Shown: positions 25,518 through 35,740 of the stretch, piece by piece
Layout of the letters: each line of letters begins with the position of its first letter
Numbering within the stretch: the stretch's first letter is position 1
Assembly: GCF_000577275.2 (NCBI RefSeq)
Contig: NZ_HG916852.1
Span: 1,367,001 to 1,431,000, forward strand
Direction of reading: 5' to 3'
Length of the DNA: 64,000 nucleotides
Origin: Rhizobium favelukesii
GTDB lineage: Bacteria > Pseudomonadota > Alphaproteobacteria > Rhizobiales > Rhizobiaceae
The notes under the pieces: generated by a model
Databases searched by the model: none
What the model was told of the DNA's origin: nothing
Seen by the model: the letters and a program-made list of their open reading frames with translations, nothing else
Program-made: the position numbers and the translations under genes

Positions 25518-27875
25518 TCAATTCTGGTAGATGGTCGTGTTGGTATCCACCGCGCCGCCGAGGTTGATATCGCCCAGCGTGCGGAAGGTCAACCTGGCGC
25601 CAATACTCCAGTCGCTGGCGGTTTCGGCGCTGGTATCACGCTTTTCGCTATATGCGATCGTAAAGATCGTGCATTCGTCCTCATAGGTCAGGCCGAATGT
25701 TTTCCTCACGATGGTGTTGTCCTGAAGATCCCAGGCTACGCCGCCAAATACCGACCAATAATCCTTGAACTTAACAGTTCCCTTGGCCTGGATCTCATCG
25801 TTGTCCTCCGCAAAGCCATACGCCGGCTGCGCTGAGACATGCGTGTAGATCAGCTGGCTTTGGAGGTTGTCGTTCTGGAAGCCGGCTGTCAAATCGCCGC
25901 GACGGAAACCGAGGTTCTTTTCGTCAAGCCGATAGGAGGCCGCGAGGGCGATGCCCTGCGGCGTTTCAATGCCGCCGAGACCGACGAAGTCGGACACGTC
26001 GCTCTCCAGACCAGAGTCCGCGCCGACATTCACCAGATCAGCTGTGTCGAAGGAATTCTGGCCGCCGAGCTGGTAGGACTGGCCGAATATGCCGTGCAGC
26101 TTGTAACCATTGTCGAACGTGCCAGTGTACTGGAAGCCGACGTTGGCGCGCGTGCCACCCTCGATGCGGTCGTAACCGGCGAACTTGTCACGTTCGAAAA
26201 GACTGGTCGCGTCGAACACAAAGCTCTGCGCGTCCTCGTTCGGAAGACCGCCGGCAAGGCGTTCGTCGGGCCGCGCATAGATTTGAACGATGGGTTCGAA
26301 CAGGTGCGTGCTGTTTGCGGTCGTGCCAAGGATGGGATAGCGCATTTCCAACCCGGCGGTAAACATCGAACGCGTCGCCGCATTGCTGTCGTCGTAGTTG
26401 CCGTCATAGACAAACGTGCCAGAGGTCGGCGGAGGTGTCATGTTCAACGCCAAGGCGTCACCGCGCGCAGCGAGCAACGGCGTGATCAGGAAACCCTCAG
26501 GCGTCACAAACGTCCGCTTCCATTCCAGTTCGCCCGTCAGACGGGACGTCTGGCCGTCAAGACCACGGAACCGGTCGAATCCTGCGACGCTGTAGAAGTC
26601 GTCGTGAGTGCGCGACAGGTTCGTGAAGTTGATATCGGCAGAAAGTTCGCCTCCGGCGAGCGGCTGCGGCGCCACGAAGTGATAGTCCATCACCGGATAG
26701 ACGATTGCCTGTTGCCTCTCGGCGACGTCGTTTGTATCGGCGTTCTGCACGTCGAAATAGAACGAGCGCAGATCGAAGTAATTCCGCTTGCCGAGACCGG
26801 TTAGGTAGACCTGGTTTGTCTTTGTCGAGTAGTCCAGTCCTTTCAGACTATAGGTACGAGAGAAGTTGTTGTCGCTCTGCGCCATGACGTCCCAGCCGAA
26901 CGCCCAGCGAGGGTTGATCTGGAAATCTCCCTTCGACGCGACAACGCCGCGGAGGTCATTTTCGGCATCACTTGTGCCGGCCGTGAAGGTCTCCGGGCTG
27001 AGCTGATTGATACCAGCCATGCGCAACGTGTGCGTGCCGTTTTCAAATCTCTGACGATATTCTGCGTCGAGCAGAAAGCCTTGCGTCGTATAACCTGTGC
27101 CCGTGACCGTTAGGTCGCTGCTCGGCGAAATAACGTAGTAATACGGGACGGACAGGCCGAAGCCGAGATTTTGAGCGGTGACAAAACTAGGAAACAGGAA
27201 GCCGGACTTCCGCTTCACGGTGTTGTCGGGAACTTCGATCCACGGAACGTAGGCAAGCGGATGACCAAGGAGCTCAAAGCGCGCCTTTTCGAGGCGAATC
27301 GTATGCTTGACGCCGTCCTGGATGACCCGTTCAGCCTTGACCTGCCAGAAGGGAGGCCGTTCCGGTTTCTCGGCGCAAGGCAAACACGCAGTATAGACGC
27401 CCTTGTTCAGGATCATTTGCGTGCCGCCAACACGCTCACCGGTTTCGGCAACCAGGCGCGTATTGTCGGCGGTTTCGATTCTGAGCGCGTTTACGAAGCC
27501 GTTTCCAAAGTCGTCGGTGACGTCAAGCTTGTCGGCGTACATGCGATTGCCGTCGGGGCCAACGAGCTCGACGTTGCCAAGCGCCATCAGGCGCCCGGTC
27601 TGCTGATTATACTCGACGCGCTGCGACACCATCTTGTAGCCGGCGTAGTTGATCTGCACGCCGCCAATGGCCGAAACGATCTGCGCGTCCTTGTTATAGA
27701 CGAGCTCGTTTGCCGACAGAATCAGCTTCTCGTCGCCAGATACGGTCGGCTTCATATTTTGCAGGGCATCCTGTGCGAAGGCAGCAGGAAGGCCGTTGGA
27801 ATAGGTAGACAGAGCCGCGCCTACGAACAGGGCAACCAACTGTTTACTAAGAGTCTTGCGGTCGCCTGCCGCCAC
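25518..27875 (-). CDS. lptD: LPS-assembly protein LptD
   Basis: LptD is the outer-membrane barrel that places lipopolysaccharide on the cell surface. The 785-residue protein has a signal peptide (LVALFVGAALST... ending near AFAQD), an OstA/LptA-like beta-jellyroll domain (about 45-160) and a long barrel domain ending DTNTTIYQN. The GTG at 27875 was chosen because AGGAGG lies seven bases upstream and it overlaps the lptG stop (TAGTG). It follows lptF and lptG, inner-membrane parts of the same transport machine. Confidence 0.95.
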   Translation of the reverse strand: MAAGDRKTLSKQLVALFVGAALSTYSNGLPAAFAQDALQNMKPTVSGDEKLILSANELVYNKDAQIVSAIGGVQINYAGYKMVSQRVEYNQQTGRLMALGNVELVGPDGNRMYADKLDVTDDFGNGFVNALRIETADNTRLVAETGERVGGTQMILNKGVYTACLPCAEKPERPPFWQVKAERVIQDGVKHTIRLEKARFELLGHPLAYVPWIEVPDNTVKRKSGFLFPSFVTAQNLGFGLSVPYYYVISPSSDLTVTGTGYTTQGFLLDAEYRQRFENGTHTLRMAGINQLSPETFTAGTSDAENDLRGVVASKGDFQINPRWAFGWDVMAQSDNNFSRTYSLKGLDYSTKTNQVYLTGLGKRNYFDLRSFYFDVQNADTNDVAERQQAIVYPVMDYHFVAPQPLAGGELSADINFTNLSRTHDDFYSVAGFDRFRGLDGQTSRLTGELEWKRTFVTPEGFLITPLLAARGDALALNMTPPPTSGTFVYDGNYDDSNAATRSMFTAGLEMRYPILGTTANSTHLFEPIVQIYARPDERLAGGLPNEDAQSFVFDATSLFERDKFAGYDRIEGGTRANVGFQYTGTFDNGYKLHGIFGQSYQLGGQNSFDTADLVNVGADSGLESDVSDFVGLGGIETPQGIALAASYRLDEKNLGFRRGDLTAGFQNDNLQSQLIYTHVSAQPAYGFAEDNDEIQAKGTVKFKDYWSVFGGVAWDLQDNTIVRKTFGLTYEDECTIFTIAYSEKRDTSAETASDWSIGARLTFRTLGDINLGGAVDTNTTIYQN

Positions 27876-28963
27876 TAGCCATCCTCCTGATGAAGCAGAA
27901 TTGTTGCACCCAAAGCCAAGGCAACGGTGACCGGAATCCACGTCGCCACGAAAGGCGGGACAACCCCACTGCTTCCGAATGCTTTTACAAGCACGGTGAC
28001 CACATAAAGCACGAAGCCTGACAGGATTCCACCCAGAATCACCGACCTCGATTGGTTGAACCGGCTAAATTTTAGAGACACTGTTGCAGCAATGAGAGTC
28101 ATGGCAACAAGCAGCAGTGGCTGGGACAACAATGAATGAAATTGCGTCTCGAGAGCCTTGGTCGGAATCCCAAAGGATTTCGCTGCGTCAATTCGGCTCG
28201 AAAGATCAAAAAATCCAATAGTTTCAGGGGCTGTCAGCCTTTGCTGGACGAAATCCTGTTTCAAATTGGTGCGGACTCGCACCTCATCCTTGCGTGCCGC
28301 GACTTCGCCCGGACGGCGCTCGACAACATTCTTAAGAAGCCAGTAACCATCTTCCAATTTTGCCGACGCGGCGTCCTGCCTCAGGATGATGTGGTCGGTC
28401 GAATCGAAATGCACAAATACCGCATCCATAAGCAGCGTGCCGTTCTCCAGAACCGTATGCGCTCCTATGATGGCATCGTCCCCGCTGCTGATCTGGCGAA
28501 GCCACGGAACCTGCGGCGCGGCATTCGTCGCCGAGCCTTCTCCGCGCCAGTTGCTCTCGACGATGGCGGCCTGACGTTGCCCCCATGCTGCCAGCGGATT
28601 GAGGACAGTCATGACGAGGACGCCGAGCAAAAATGCGCCGGCAAGAAAGGGCGACATAAACTGCCAAACCGAGATGCCGGCAGCGCGCGTCACGACCAAT
28701 TCGTATTTTCTGTTGAGGCCGATCAAAACCGTCATGCCCACAAAGAGGGCAATGAAGGGAACGGTCTGCTGCATAATGAGCGGCAGGCGCACGGCCGTCA
28801 TCACGAGGCCGCCTGTCACGGTGTAGCCGGGAAGACCGGAGAGGCGGCCAGCCGTCTCGCTGAAATCTACGAGGTAGACGATGCCGATCACGCCGAGAAA
28901 GAACCACATTGTGGTCAGCAGATAACGACGGAAGAAATAGCGGCCGAGCGTCCCGAAGATCAT
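27875..28963 (-). CDS. lptG: LPS export permease LptG
   Basis: LptG and LptF form the inner-membrane core that, with LptB, extracts LPS. The 362-residue YjgP/YjgQ-family protein has six membrane spans, three at each end (for example MWFFLGVIGIVYLVDF and PPFVATWIPVTVALALGAT), around a periplasmic jellyroll. It overlaps lptF by four bases (ATGA) and lptD by one. Confidence 0.95.
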   Translation of the reverse strand: MIFGTLGRYFFRRYLLTTMWFFLGVIGIVYLVDFSETAGRLSGLPGYTVTGGLVMTAVRLPLIMQQTVPFIALFVGMTVLIGLNRKYELVVTRAAGISVWQFMSPFLAGAFLLGVLVMTVLNPLAAWGQRQAAIVESNWRGEGSATNAAPQVPWLRQISSGDDAIIGAHTVLENGTLLMDAVFVHFDSTDHIILRQDAASAKLEDGYWLLKNVVERRPGEVAARKDEVRVRTNLKQDFVQQRLTAPETIGFFDLSSRIDAAKSFGIPTKALETQFHSLLSQPLLLVAMTLIAATVSLKFSRFNQSRSVILGGILSGFVLYVVTVLVKAFGSSGVVPPFVATWIPVTVALALGATILLHQEDG

Positions 28964-30138
28964 GCGCTACCTCCCGCGGAGGGACCTGCCGACCGCCCGA
29001 AGCGTCGCAACAGTCTTTGCCAAGCTGCGGCGATGTGGTCGCTCATTGCGGACACGACCGACAGACGCTTGTGATGCGACAGAGACGCGATTGCGAGGAG
29101 GCTGGCGATCACGGGAATCGCATAGAGGACACCAATATACTCGGGATCAGTATCGATCTGATTAGCGGCGTAGAATGACGCCCAACGAATCGCGAATGCA
29201 AAGATGAGCGCCGCCACCATCGGATGCAGCCGCGCTTCGCGATGGGAGCGCGCATCACCGGCAATCGCCAGCGAAATCAGCGCAAACACCATCGGCAGAA
29301 CCCAATCCGTCAGACGGCGGTGCAATTCGGCACGATAACTGCCGGGCTTGGCGATGTAGTCCTTGTCGTTCGGATCCGGATTGAGCAAAAACGGAAGCTC
29401 GCGGTCGGATGCTCGAAGCGTTGCCTGACCGCGGTTCTGCGTCAGATCGGACAGGTCGAAGGAGTAGGAATCGAAGCGAATGACGGAGACTTCGCCGGTC
29501 TGCGTTTTGCGGTGAACCTCGCCATCATGCATGATGAGCGACGTGCCCTTCTCGTCAACGGCGCCTTCCCGTGCGTAGTAGATGAGCTCGAACGCAGGGT
29601 CACGCTCGTCGACGACGAACAAGCCCTTAAGCACACGCCCCGCCAGCCGCTCCGATATCTGCACATAAAGACCGGTATCGATGCGGCGGAAGTTCTTCTC
29701 CTCAATAACTGTGGAGAGCAGATCCGCGTAAGCCGCAGCCACCATCTGGCGAACGCCGGTCTTGGCCTTCGGCTCGACGACGTTGTCCACCAGAAAGGAA
29801 AAGACGCTGATAACCGCGGCGAGGATAAGAATCGGGCGCAGGATGATGCCGCGCTTGGCACCGGCCGCATCGATGACGGTCAGCTCCGAATCGTTGTTCA
29901 TCGTCGTCAGCGTCTGCGTGACACCAATGACAATTGCGAACGGCAGCACGATCGGAATGATCGATGGAAGGATCAACGTCGCCAGCTTGGCAAACGACCC
30001 CATCGACTGGCCGCTGTCGGTTACCAGATTGACGCGCTGCAGAACCTGAGTCGTCCAAATGATCGCGAGCACCGGCAACAGGGCAACGAGAAACATCTGG
30101 CCAACACGCCGGAGTATATATGTTTCAAGCAGTTTCAT
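28960..30138 (-). CDS. lptF: LPS export permease LptF
   Basis: This 392-residue YjgP/YjgQ-family protein opens with LLETYILRRVGQMFLVALLP and has IVLPFAIVIGVTQTLTTMNNDSELTVI, typical of LptF, with a periplasmic domain between membrane bundles. It is the first gene of lptF-lptG-lptD-surA-pdxA-rsmA. The promoter should be in the 101 bases between its start and the end of the PAP2 pseudogene at 30240. Confidence 0.95.
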   Translation of the reverse strand: MKLLETYILRRVGQMFLVALLPVLAIIWTTQVLQRVNLVTDSGQSMGSFAKLATLILPSIIPIVLPFAIVIGVTQTLTTMNNDSELTVIDAAGAKRGIILRPILILAAVISVFSFLVDNVVEPKAKTGVRQMVAAAYADLLSTVIEEKNFRRIDTGLYVQISERLAGRVLKGLFVVDERDPAFELIYYAREGAVDEKGTSLIMHDGEVHRKTQTGEVSVIRFDSYSFDLSDLTQNRGQATLRASDRELPFLLNPDPNDKDYIAKPGSYRAELHRRLTDWVLPMVFALISLAIAGDARSHREARLHPMVAALIFAFAIRWASFYAANQIDTDPEYIGVLYAIPVIASLLAIASLSHHKRLSVVSAMSDHIAAAWQRLLRRFGRSAGPSAGGSA

Positions 30139-30239
30139 TCATGCCCTTGAACGCCATTTGCGAACCGATGCCGCTATGCAGCGAAATCCATCTACGCTCT
30201 TTGGTTCGCTTTTGCGACAAGCCAGCGTCGAAAATTCAT

Positions 30240-31026
30240 TCAAATTTCAGATTTTTTTTTGCCCTGTGGCGAATCGGTGAGAGCAAGTAGACCTGCGAAG
30301 ATAACAATGGACGAAAGCCATCCGAGGATCACGTCGGAAAGATAGTGCGCGCCGAAAGCAACCCGCATGGCGGGTGCCAGAAACGAGACCGCGGCAAGGG
30401 GGAGGGCAAGGGCGGAACGCGCTGGCTGCGGTATCAGGAAAATGAGACAGAAGACCCAGCCGGCGCCTGCCGCTTCGCCGGAAACGAAGGAGCAGTTCGA
30501 CATGCATTTTCCGGCCATGGAGCCTGCCTGTACGAAGTCGAGGTAGCCGCCGAAATCGAGCGTCTGCCAAGGCCGCGGTCTGCCCCCAGTGTGCCTTGAG
30601 GAGGAAATTCACCAGGATCACCGGGCCGATGATTAACGAGGCGAGAGCGACCTTGAATGTGCGGGCGCGCGCGACATTGAAGGTGGCTCCACAGTGCCAA
30701 TAGCACGCCGCTAGTTTCCACAGCATCATGGGGGCGATGAGATACGGCAGCCGAAAAAAGAGAATTCGCAGCAGCCCGAGGTAGGTTTCTTGCCGGTAGG
30801 GAAAATACCCGCAGGCTCCGCCAACAGTGGCTGCGGCCTTGCAGGCTTCCTGCACAAAAAAATGTTTAGATGCGTAGATATCGATCTGGGGAAAGGCATT
30901 GAACAGCAGAAGCAGCAGCCACCAGAGACAGAGCAGGCCGATAAATGCACGGGCGGGAGCGTCGTTCGATGCAGCAAAACGCCAAGTTGCTCGTGCCCTC
31001 GATAATCCTAATGTCGAAATCACCAT
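30240..31026 (-). pseudogene. LpxE-like PAP2 phosphatase, frameshifted
   Basis: The N-terminal frame (from ATG 31026) runs through four hydrophobic segments to LLKAHWG and then turns to nonsense. The C-terminal half is in another frame and ends at 30240, with GRPRPWQTLDFGG, SNCSFVSGEA and MRVAFGAHYLSDVILG. Together they form the three PAP2 motifs (K-x6-RP, SGE/H, R-x5-H-x3-D) of an LpxE-type lipid phosphatase of about 261 residues. Removing one G from the run of five (30583-30587 on the plus strand as CCCCC) restores HWGRPRPWQT exactly. This is either a real inactivating insertion or a homopolymer error. Confidence 0.85.
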
Positions 31027-31029
31027 GCA

Positions 31030-31060
31030 ATTCCTGTGGACTCAATTCCACCAGAGGAAT
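31030..31060 (-). promoter_or_regulatory. Hairpin hiding the ribosome site of the PAP2 gene
   Basis: In the PAP2 transcript ATTCCT and GTGG pair with CCAC and AGGAAT around an eight-base loop, with a three-base bulge. The AGGAA that serves as ribosome-binding site, four or five bases before the ATG, is entirely inside the stem. Confidence 0.45.
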
Positions 31061-31198
31061 ATGCGCCAATGATGACATCCCTTTAACGAGTTCGCGGCTA
31101 GTCAAGCAGCCACATCGTCGGGCCAAAGACTTGTCTTCGGGGGTGAAACCCGAAATGATCGGGTGGAGCGGATTTAGGAAAATCCCACTGGAGAAGAT

Positions 31199-32692
31199 AT
31201 GTCAGCCAAGTTCGATATTTCATTTGAGACGTCCGCCGATATCGTCGGTGGCTACGCGATTCTGCTCCAGGCAGGCGGAGCGGATCTTGCCGCCGGAGCC
31301 AAGGTCGCTGACCCCGCTGGCGTGATCGCCAGAGCCGCAAAGATCGCCGGCTTCTCCGCCAAGCCGACGACCGTATTGGATCTCGTTGCTCCCGAAGGTT
31401 CAGCTGCCGAGCGGCTTATTGTTGTCGGCCTCGGCAAGCCGGAGGAACTGACCGCTCACGATTGGCTGAAGGCCGGTGGTGTCGCTGCGTCCAAGATCAA
31501 GAAGGCCGAAAAGGTCGCGATCTTCGTCGATGCGCCGGGTGCCGGCGTTGGCGCCAAAGAGGCGGCGGATTTTGCGCTTGGAATGCTATTGCGTGCCTAC
31601 AGCTTCGACACTTACAAGACCAAAAAGAAGGACGAGGACGGCAATAACCGGAATGGACGGGTGGCGGTGACGATCGTTATCGCCAATGCGACCGATGCCG
31701 CCGAGGCCTTCAGGGTCTCCGAAGCTGTCGCCGCAGGGGTCAATCTGGCCCGCGATCTCGTGAATGAGCCGCCGAATGTTCTGGGTCCTGTGGAGTTCGC
31801 AGCCAAGGCAAGCGACCTGGAAAAGCTCGGCGTTGAGGTTGAAATCCTCACCGAGAAGGAGATGCAGAAGCTTGGTATGGGTGCGCTGCTAGGCGTGGCG
31901 CAAGGCTCCGTCAGGCCTCCGCGACTGGCCGTCATGCAGTGGAAAGGCGGCAAGAGCGGTGAAAGCCCGATCGCCTTCATTGGCAAGGGCGTCGTTTTTG
32001 ACACCGGTGGCATCTCGATCAAGCCCGCGGCCGGCATGGAGGAAATGAAAGGCGACATGGGTGGCGCTGCGGCCGTCACCGGCCTGATGCATGTCCTCGC
32101 GGCGCGCAAGGCGGCCGTGAACGCCGTGGGCATCATCGGCCTCGTCGAGAACATGCCCGACGGAAACGCCCAGCGCCCCGGCGACATCGTCACCTCGATG
32201 TCTGGCCAGACGATCGAGGTCATCAATACCGATGCCGAGGGCCGGCTCGTGCTCTGTGATGCGCTCTGGTATTGCAACGACCGCTTCAAGCCCAAATTCA
32301 TGATCAATTTGGCAACCTTGACGGGCGCGATTCTTGTTGCGCTCGGCAACGTCCATGCCGGTTTGTTCTCGAATGATGACGAGCTCTCAGAGCAACTGAC
32401 TGCGGCTGGGCTGACGACGAGCGAGAAGCTCTGGCGCATGCCGCTCGGTAAAGAATATGACAAGCTGATCGACAGCAAGTTCGCCGACATGAAGAACACG
32501 GGCGGCCGCCATGCGGGCTCGATCACTGCGGCTCATTTCCTGAAACGGTTTGTGCAGGACACGCCTTGGGCGCACCTCGACATCGCGGGAACAGCAATGG
32601 GCTCACCGCAGGACGAGATCAATCAGTCCTGGGGTTCCGGCTACGGTGTGCGCCTGCTTGATGAGCTGGTGCGTGCCAACTACGAGTCATGA
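31199..32692 (+). CDS. pepA: Leucyl aminopeptidase PepA
   Basis: PepA is a hexameric dizinc/dimanganese aminopeptidase that removes N-terminal residues from peptides. The 497-residue protein has the M17 family metal-binding segments [15 protein letters not shown] and [10 protein letters not shown], with lysine and aspartate ligands near residues 265-285. GGAGAAG precedes the ATG at 31199. The PAP2 gene is divergent. It overlaps holC by four bases, a pairing common in proteobacteria. Confidence 0.96.
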   Translation: MSAKFDISFETSADIVGGYAILLQAGGADLAAGAKVADPAGVIARAAKIAGFSAKPTTVLDLVAPEGSAAERLIVVGLGKPEELTAHDWLKAGGVAASKIKKAEKVAIFVDAPGAGVGAKEAADFALGMLLRAYSFDTYKTKKKDEDGNNRNGRVAVTIVIANATDAAEAFRVSEAVAAGVNLARDLVNEPPNVLGPVEFAAKASDLEKLGVEVEILTEKEMQKLGMGALLGVAQGSVRPPRLAVMQWKGGKSGESPIAFIGKGVVFDTGGISIKPAAGMEEMKGDMGGAAAVTGLMHVLAARKAAVNAVGIIGLVENMPDGNAQRPGDIVTSMSGQTIEVINTDAEGRLVLCDALWYCNDRFKPKFMINLATLTGAILVALGNVHAGLFSNDDELSEQLTAAGLTTSEKLWRMPLGKEYDKLIDSKFADMKNTGGRHAGSITAAHFLKRFVQDTPWAHLDIAGTAMGSPQDEINQSWGSGYGVRLLDELVRANYES

Positions 32693-33138
32693 CGGAAGTC
32701 CTGTTCTATCATCTGACGGAATCCAAGCTGGAGGACGCCCTTCCGCCGCTGCTCGAAAAAAGCCTCGAGCGAGGCTGGCGGGTTGCCGTGCAGGTGAAGG
32801 ATGCGGCGCGGCGCGACCTGCTCGATCAGCATCTCTGGACATTTCGGGAGGATAGCTTCCTGCCGCATGGCACGGACGAGGGGGACTTCGCGGTAAATCA
32901 GCCGGTTCTCCTCACCGTTTCCGAAGCGAATGCCAACGCCGCGACAGTTCGGTTTATCGTCGATGCCGCAGAGCCACCGCCGGTCGAAACCTATCAGCGG
33001 ATCGTTTTCATGTTCGATGGCTACGACCAGGAGCAGCTGGAAGGTGCCCGCGCGCAATGGAGGAAGCTGAAAGGTGAGGGGCACAGCCTGACATACTGGC
33101 AGCAAACACCCGAGGGGCGATGGGAGAAGAAGGCTTGA
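32689..33138 (+). CDS. holC: DNA polymerase III chi subunit
   Basis: HolC connects the polymerase III clamp loader to single-stranded-DNA-binding protein. The 149-residue protein opens [19 protein letters not shown] and contains [15 protein letters not shown], the standard HolC pattern. The ATG overlaps the pepA stop, so it is co-translated with pepA. Confidence 0.93.
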   Translation: MTEVLFYHLTESKLEDALPPLLEKSLERGWRVAVQVKDAARRDLLDQHLWTFREDSFLPHGTDEGDFAVNQPVLLTVSEANANAATVRFIVDAAEPPPVETYQRIVFMFDGYDQEQLEGARAQWRKLKGEGHSLTYWQQTPEGRWEKKA

Positions 33139-33141
33139 ACT

Positions 33142-33690
33142 TTACTGGCCCAGGCCGGAAGCTATCACGACCTCATCGATGAAAGCCTGCTTTGCCCTGG
33201 TATATTGCGCGCGGCTTTCTGCATGCTCACCGGCCAATCCAACCTTCAGTTGCTCGTAGGCACGTGCGAGCCGTGTATCGCCGCGCAGCGCGTCGCGAAA
33301 GGCGATCATCCGCTTCCAGTTGTCGCCGCGATACTCCACGACATGGACCAGATGGGTGCGGCTTTCATTTTTGATGCCGCGACCGAAAATATGGTCATCA
33401 GGAACGATGTCGCCACCGGCATAGTCATAGCCGATTGCTTCCATGGCGCCGATGCAGCACAAGCCATCGTCCAAATGTTTGACACCGACAAGTATGTCGA
33501 TGATCGGCTTCGCCTTGATGCCAGGAATGGCGGTGCTGCCGACGTGCTGAATACCGATCGCGATGTCCCCGAGCGCCTGTCGGATGGCGTGTGCCTCGTT
33601 GGCATAGGCTTGTTGCCACAGGGTATTGGGTTCGGCGAGAGAAACCGTCATGTTCTTCAAGCCAAGACCGTAAGACGCATCGTCTCGCAT
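33142..33690 (-). CDS. GrpB family protein (UPF0157)
   Basis: A 182-residue protein of the GrpB/UPF0157 family, a nucleotidyltransferase-like fold of unknown role: HVGSTAIPGIKAKPIIDILVGV near residue 48 and THLVHVVEYRGDNWKRMIAFRD are the family marks. GGAGG six bases before the ATG at 33690 supports this start. The gene is convergent with holC, three bases apart. Confidence 0.85.
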   Translation of the reverse strand: MRDDASYGLGLKNMTVSLAEPNTLWQQAYANEAHAIRQALGDIAIGIQHVGSTAIPGIKAKPIIDILVGVKHLDDGLCCIGAMEAIGYDYAGGDIVPDDHIFGRGIKNESRTHLVHVVEYRGDNWKRMIAFRDALRGDTRLARAYEQLKVGLAGEHAESRAQYTRAKQAFIDEVVIASGLGQ

Positions 33691-33751
33691 GCCGAACCTC
33701 CGTGACAGACCGTGAGCCCTTCACAATATTAGGAGGTTCGGCACGTTTCTA

Positions 33752-34678
33752 TCAATCGTGAAACGCGTCGACGAATTTGCGCTTGCCGAGCATGAAGGCA
33801 TCGGCAACATGGCGAAGAGGCGCGAGATCGACGTCGGATTTGCCGGCTTTGACGATTTCGGCGAAGCGACGGTAGAGCGCGGGGTATTCCTCTTCCGGCG
33901 CCGAGAATTTCAGTTCGCCATTGATCGACAGCTTGGATCCGCCTTCAGTAAGCTGCACATGGCCGGCTTCGGTTTCCGCGAGGATGTCCCAGCTCTGCTT
34001 GCCCGTCTGTCGCCAGTCGAACTCGGCATGAACAGGCAGGTCGTCAGCGTTCTTGAAATGCAGATCGGCAGCAATCGGCGCGTCGCGATTTTCCGGAAAT
34101 TCGAGCGTTGCGCCCGTCAGGAAGATTGCTTTTGGCAGAATGTGAGTGACGATTGAAAGGGCGTTGATTCCCGGGTCGAAAACGCCAAGGCCACCGGCCT
34201 GCCAGATCCAGTCCTGGTTCGGATGCCAATGGCGAACGTCTTCCTTCCAGATGACGTGAACGCTCTTGATCGTCGTCGACGCGAGGAAGGACTTCGTGGC
34301 TTCGACGGCCGCTGCATAGCGCGAATGCCAGCTCGCAAACAGCGAAACGCCCTTGCTTGCAGCGAGACTTTCAAGATCGGCCACTTCGCTCAGCGTAGCG
34401 CCCGGAGGCTTTTCGAGGAAGACGTGCTTGCCGGCAGAAAGTGCCTTGTGGGCGGCTTCGTAGCGATACTGCGGCGGCATGCAGAGCGAAACGGCATCGA
34501 CCGCCGGTACTGCATCGAGCATTGCATCGATCGTGGTGAAGCTCTGGATGCCTTCGACAGTGCCGTGACGGCTCGCCGTTGCAATGAGCTTGAAGTCGGG
34601 ATTCTTGGCGATCGAGGGAAGGTGCTGGTCGCGGACGATCTTGCCGACGCCGACGATGGCGAGGTTGATAGGTGACAT
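33752..34678 (-). CDS. Sugar 1-dehydrogenase, Gfo/Idh/MocA family (D-galactose/L-arabinose type)
   Basis: A 308-residue NAD(P)-dependent dehydrogenase with an N-terminal Rossmann fold (NLAIVGVGKIVRDQHLPSI) and the family motif VFLEKPPGATL holding the EKP catalytic lysine. The stretch KEDVRHWHPNQDWIWQAG and GGLGVFDPGINALSIVT closely follow my recollection of Azospirillum L-arabinose 1-dehydrogenase, which also acts on D-galactose. The product would be a sugar lactone for non-phosphorylative catabolism. No other pathway gene is adjacent. Confidence 0.82.
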   Translation of the reverse strand: MSPINLAIVGVGKIVRDQHLPSIAKNPDFKLIATASRHGTVEGIQSFTTIDAMLDAVPAVDAVSLCMPPQYRYEAAHKALSAGKHVFLEKPPGATLSEVADLESLAASKGVSLFASWHSRYAAAVEATKSFLASTTIKSVHVIWKEDVRHWHPNQDWIWQAGGLGVFDPGINALSIVTHILPKAIFLTGATLEFPENRDAPIAADLHFKNADDLPVHAEFDWRQTGKQSWDILAETEAGHVQLTEGGSKLSINGELKFSAPEEEYPALYRRFAEIVKAGKSDVDLAPLRHVADAFMLGKRKFVDAFHD

Positions 34679-34775
34679 GCTGGTGGCTCGCGTTCGGTGT
34701 TTCGCTCAAAAGTATGATTTATTTTGCGCCTGTTTTAGCAGAAAGAAACCGGCGGGCAAGCGTCGATCGGCCCCA

Positions 34776-35612
34776 TCAGAGAGACGCCATCTCGGCGGGC
34801 GCTGTCGGCTTCTCGAACTGCACCGTTACGACCTTATACCCCTCGGCCTCGAGCGTTGAAAGAAGCGTCGGCAGCATTGTCGCGGTGCGATTGTGGATGT
34901 CGTGCATGAGAATGATGCCGCGGCCGCGCCTGTGCAGCAGGTCCATCGTCCGCTTGCTTATGGCCGCAGGCGATGTGTTGAGGTAGTCCTTGCTGTCCAC
35001 ATCCACATCCATCACGACCATGTCGCGCATTGCAACGGCGGCGCGAAGCTTGTGGCTGTCGGCAAGGTATGGAAAGCGAAAAAAGTTGACGTCGACACCG
35101 GTCGCGTTGGTGACGGCTGCCGCGCCGCGCGTGATCTCATTCATCGCCATGTCGAAGGCCAGCGTCGCCAGATTGTCGTGCCGGTAAGTGTGGCTGCCGA
35201 TCGCGTTGCCTTCCATGGCGACCTTGCGAGCAAGCTCCGGATGCAGTTCCGCCAATTCGCCGACCATCATGAAAGCGCCCTTGACGCCAAACTGGTCCAG
35301 TGTCGCGAGCACGCGGTCCGTCCGGCCAGGAATGGGGCCGTCATCGAAGCTGAGGATGACCTCCTTGTCGTGCAAGTGCAGGTCGTGAATGGAAGCGACC
35401 GTCAATGTTCGGCCGGCGAGGTGATGGGGGCGGGTGTCGTGAGACATTTGGGGTAGACGACCTTCCGTTTCCGCTATCTGGCTGCCTTGCTGTGCGACGA
35501 TGGAGGAGGTCTTGATCGTGGTGTCTGGCGCAGGCGCAGGCCGCTTGGTGGTTTGGCAGCCGGCCAGGGCCACGCTCAAGATGAGACTGGAAAGGAAGGC
35601 GAAGCGATGCAT
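34776..35612 (-). CDS. Polysaccharide deacetylase lipoprotein (NodB homology domain)
   Basis: A 278-residue exported lipoprotein: signal peptide with lipobox LAGC (Cys 19), then a linker and a carbohydrate esterase 4 domain. VILSFDDGPIPGRTDRVL carries the catalytic/metal Asp pair and GSHTYRHDN the metal histidines; HDIHNRT is the C-terminal motif. It would deacetylate an N-acetylated sugar polymer in the envelope; peptidoglycan is one possibility. A GTTAACCAT sequence lies about 50 bases before its start. Confidence 0.87.
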   Translation of the reverse strand: MHRFAFLSSLILSVALAGCQTTKRPAPAPDTTIKTSSIVAQQGSQIAETEGRLPQMSHDTRPHHLAGRTLTVASIHDLHLHDKEVILSFDDGPIPGRTDRVLATLDQFGVKGAFMMVGELAELHPELARKVAMEGNAIGSHTYRHDNLATLAFDMAMNEITRGAAAVTNATGVDVNFFRFPYLADSHKLRAAVAMRDMVVMDVDVDSKDYLNTSPAAISKRTMDLLHRRGRGIILMHDIHNRTATMLPTLLSTLEAEGYKVVTVQFEKPTAPAEMASL

Positions 35613-35662
35613 GAAAAGGGCTCAACAAATCAGTCATGAATGTTGAGACAACCTTGATGATT

Positions 35663-35671
35663 ATGGTTAAC
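35663..35671 (-). promoter_or_regulatory. CtrA-type half-site before the deacetylase gene
   Basis: The minus strand reads GTTAACCAT, the half-site associated with the cell-cycle regulator CtrA in alphaproteobacteria, 50 bases upstream of the deacetylase ATG. One half-site of nine bases can occur by chance. Confidence 0.35.
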
Positions 35672-35740
35672 GATCGGTTTCGATCGCCCCGAGATTGCCG
35701 AATAGTGCTTCATCCGACAAGCTTCCGCCGCCGGCTGTGC

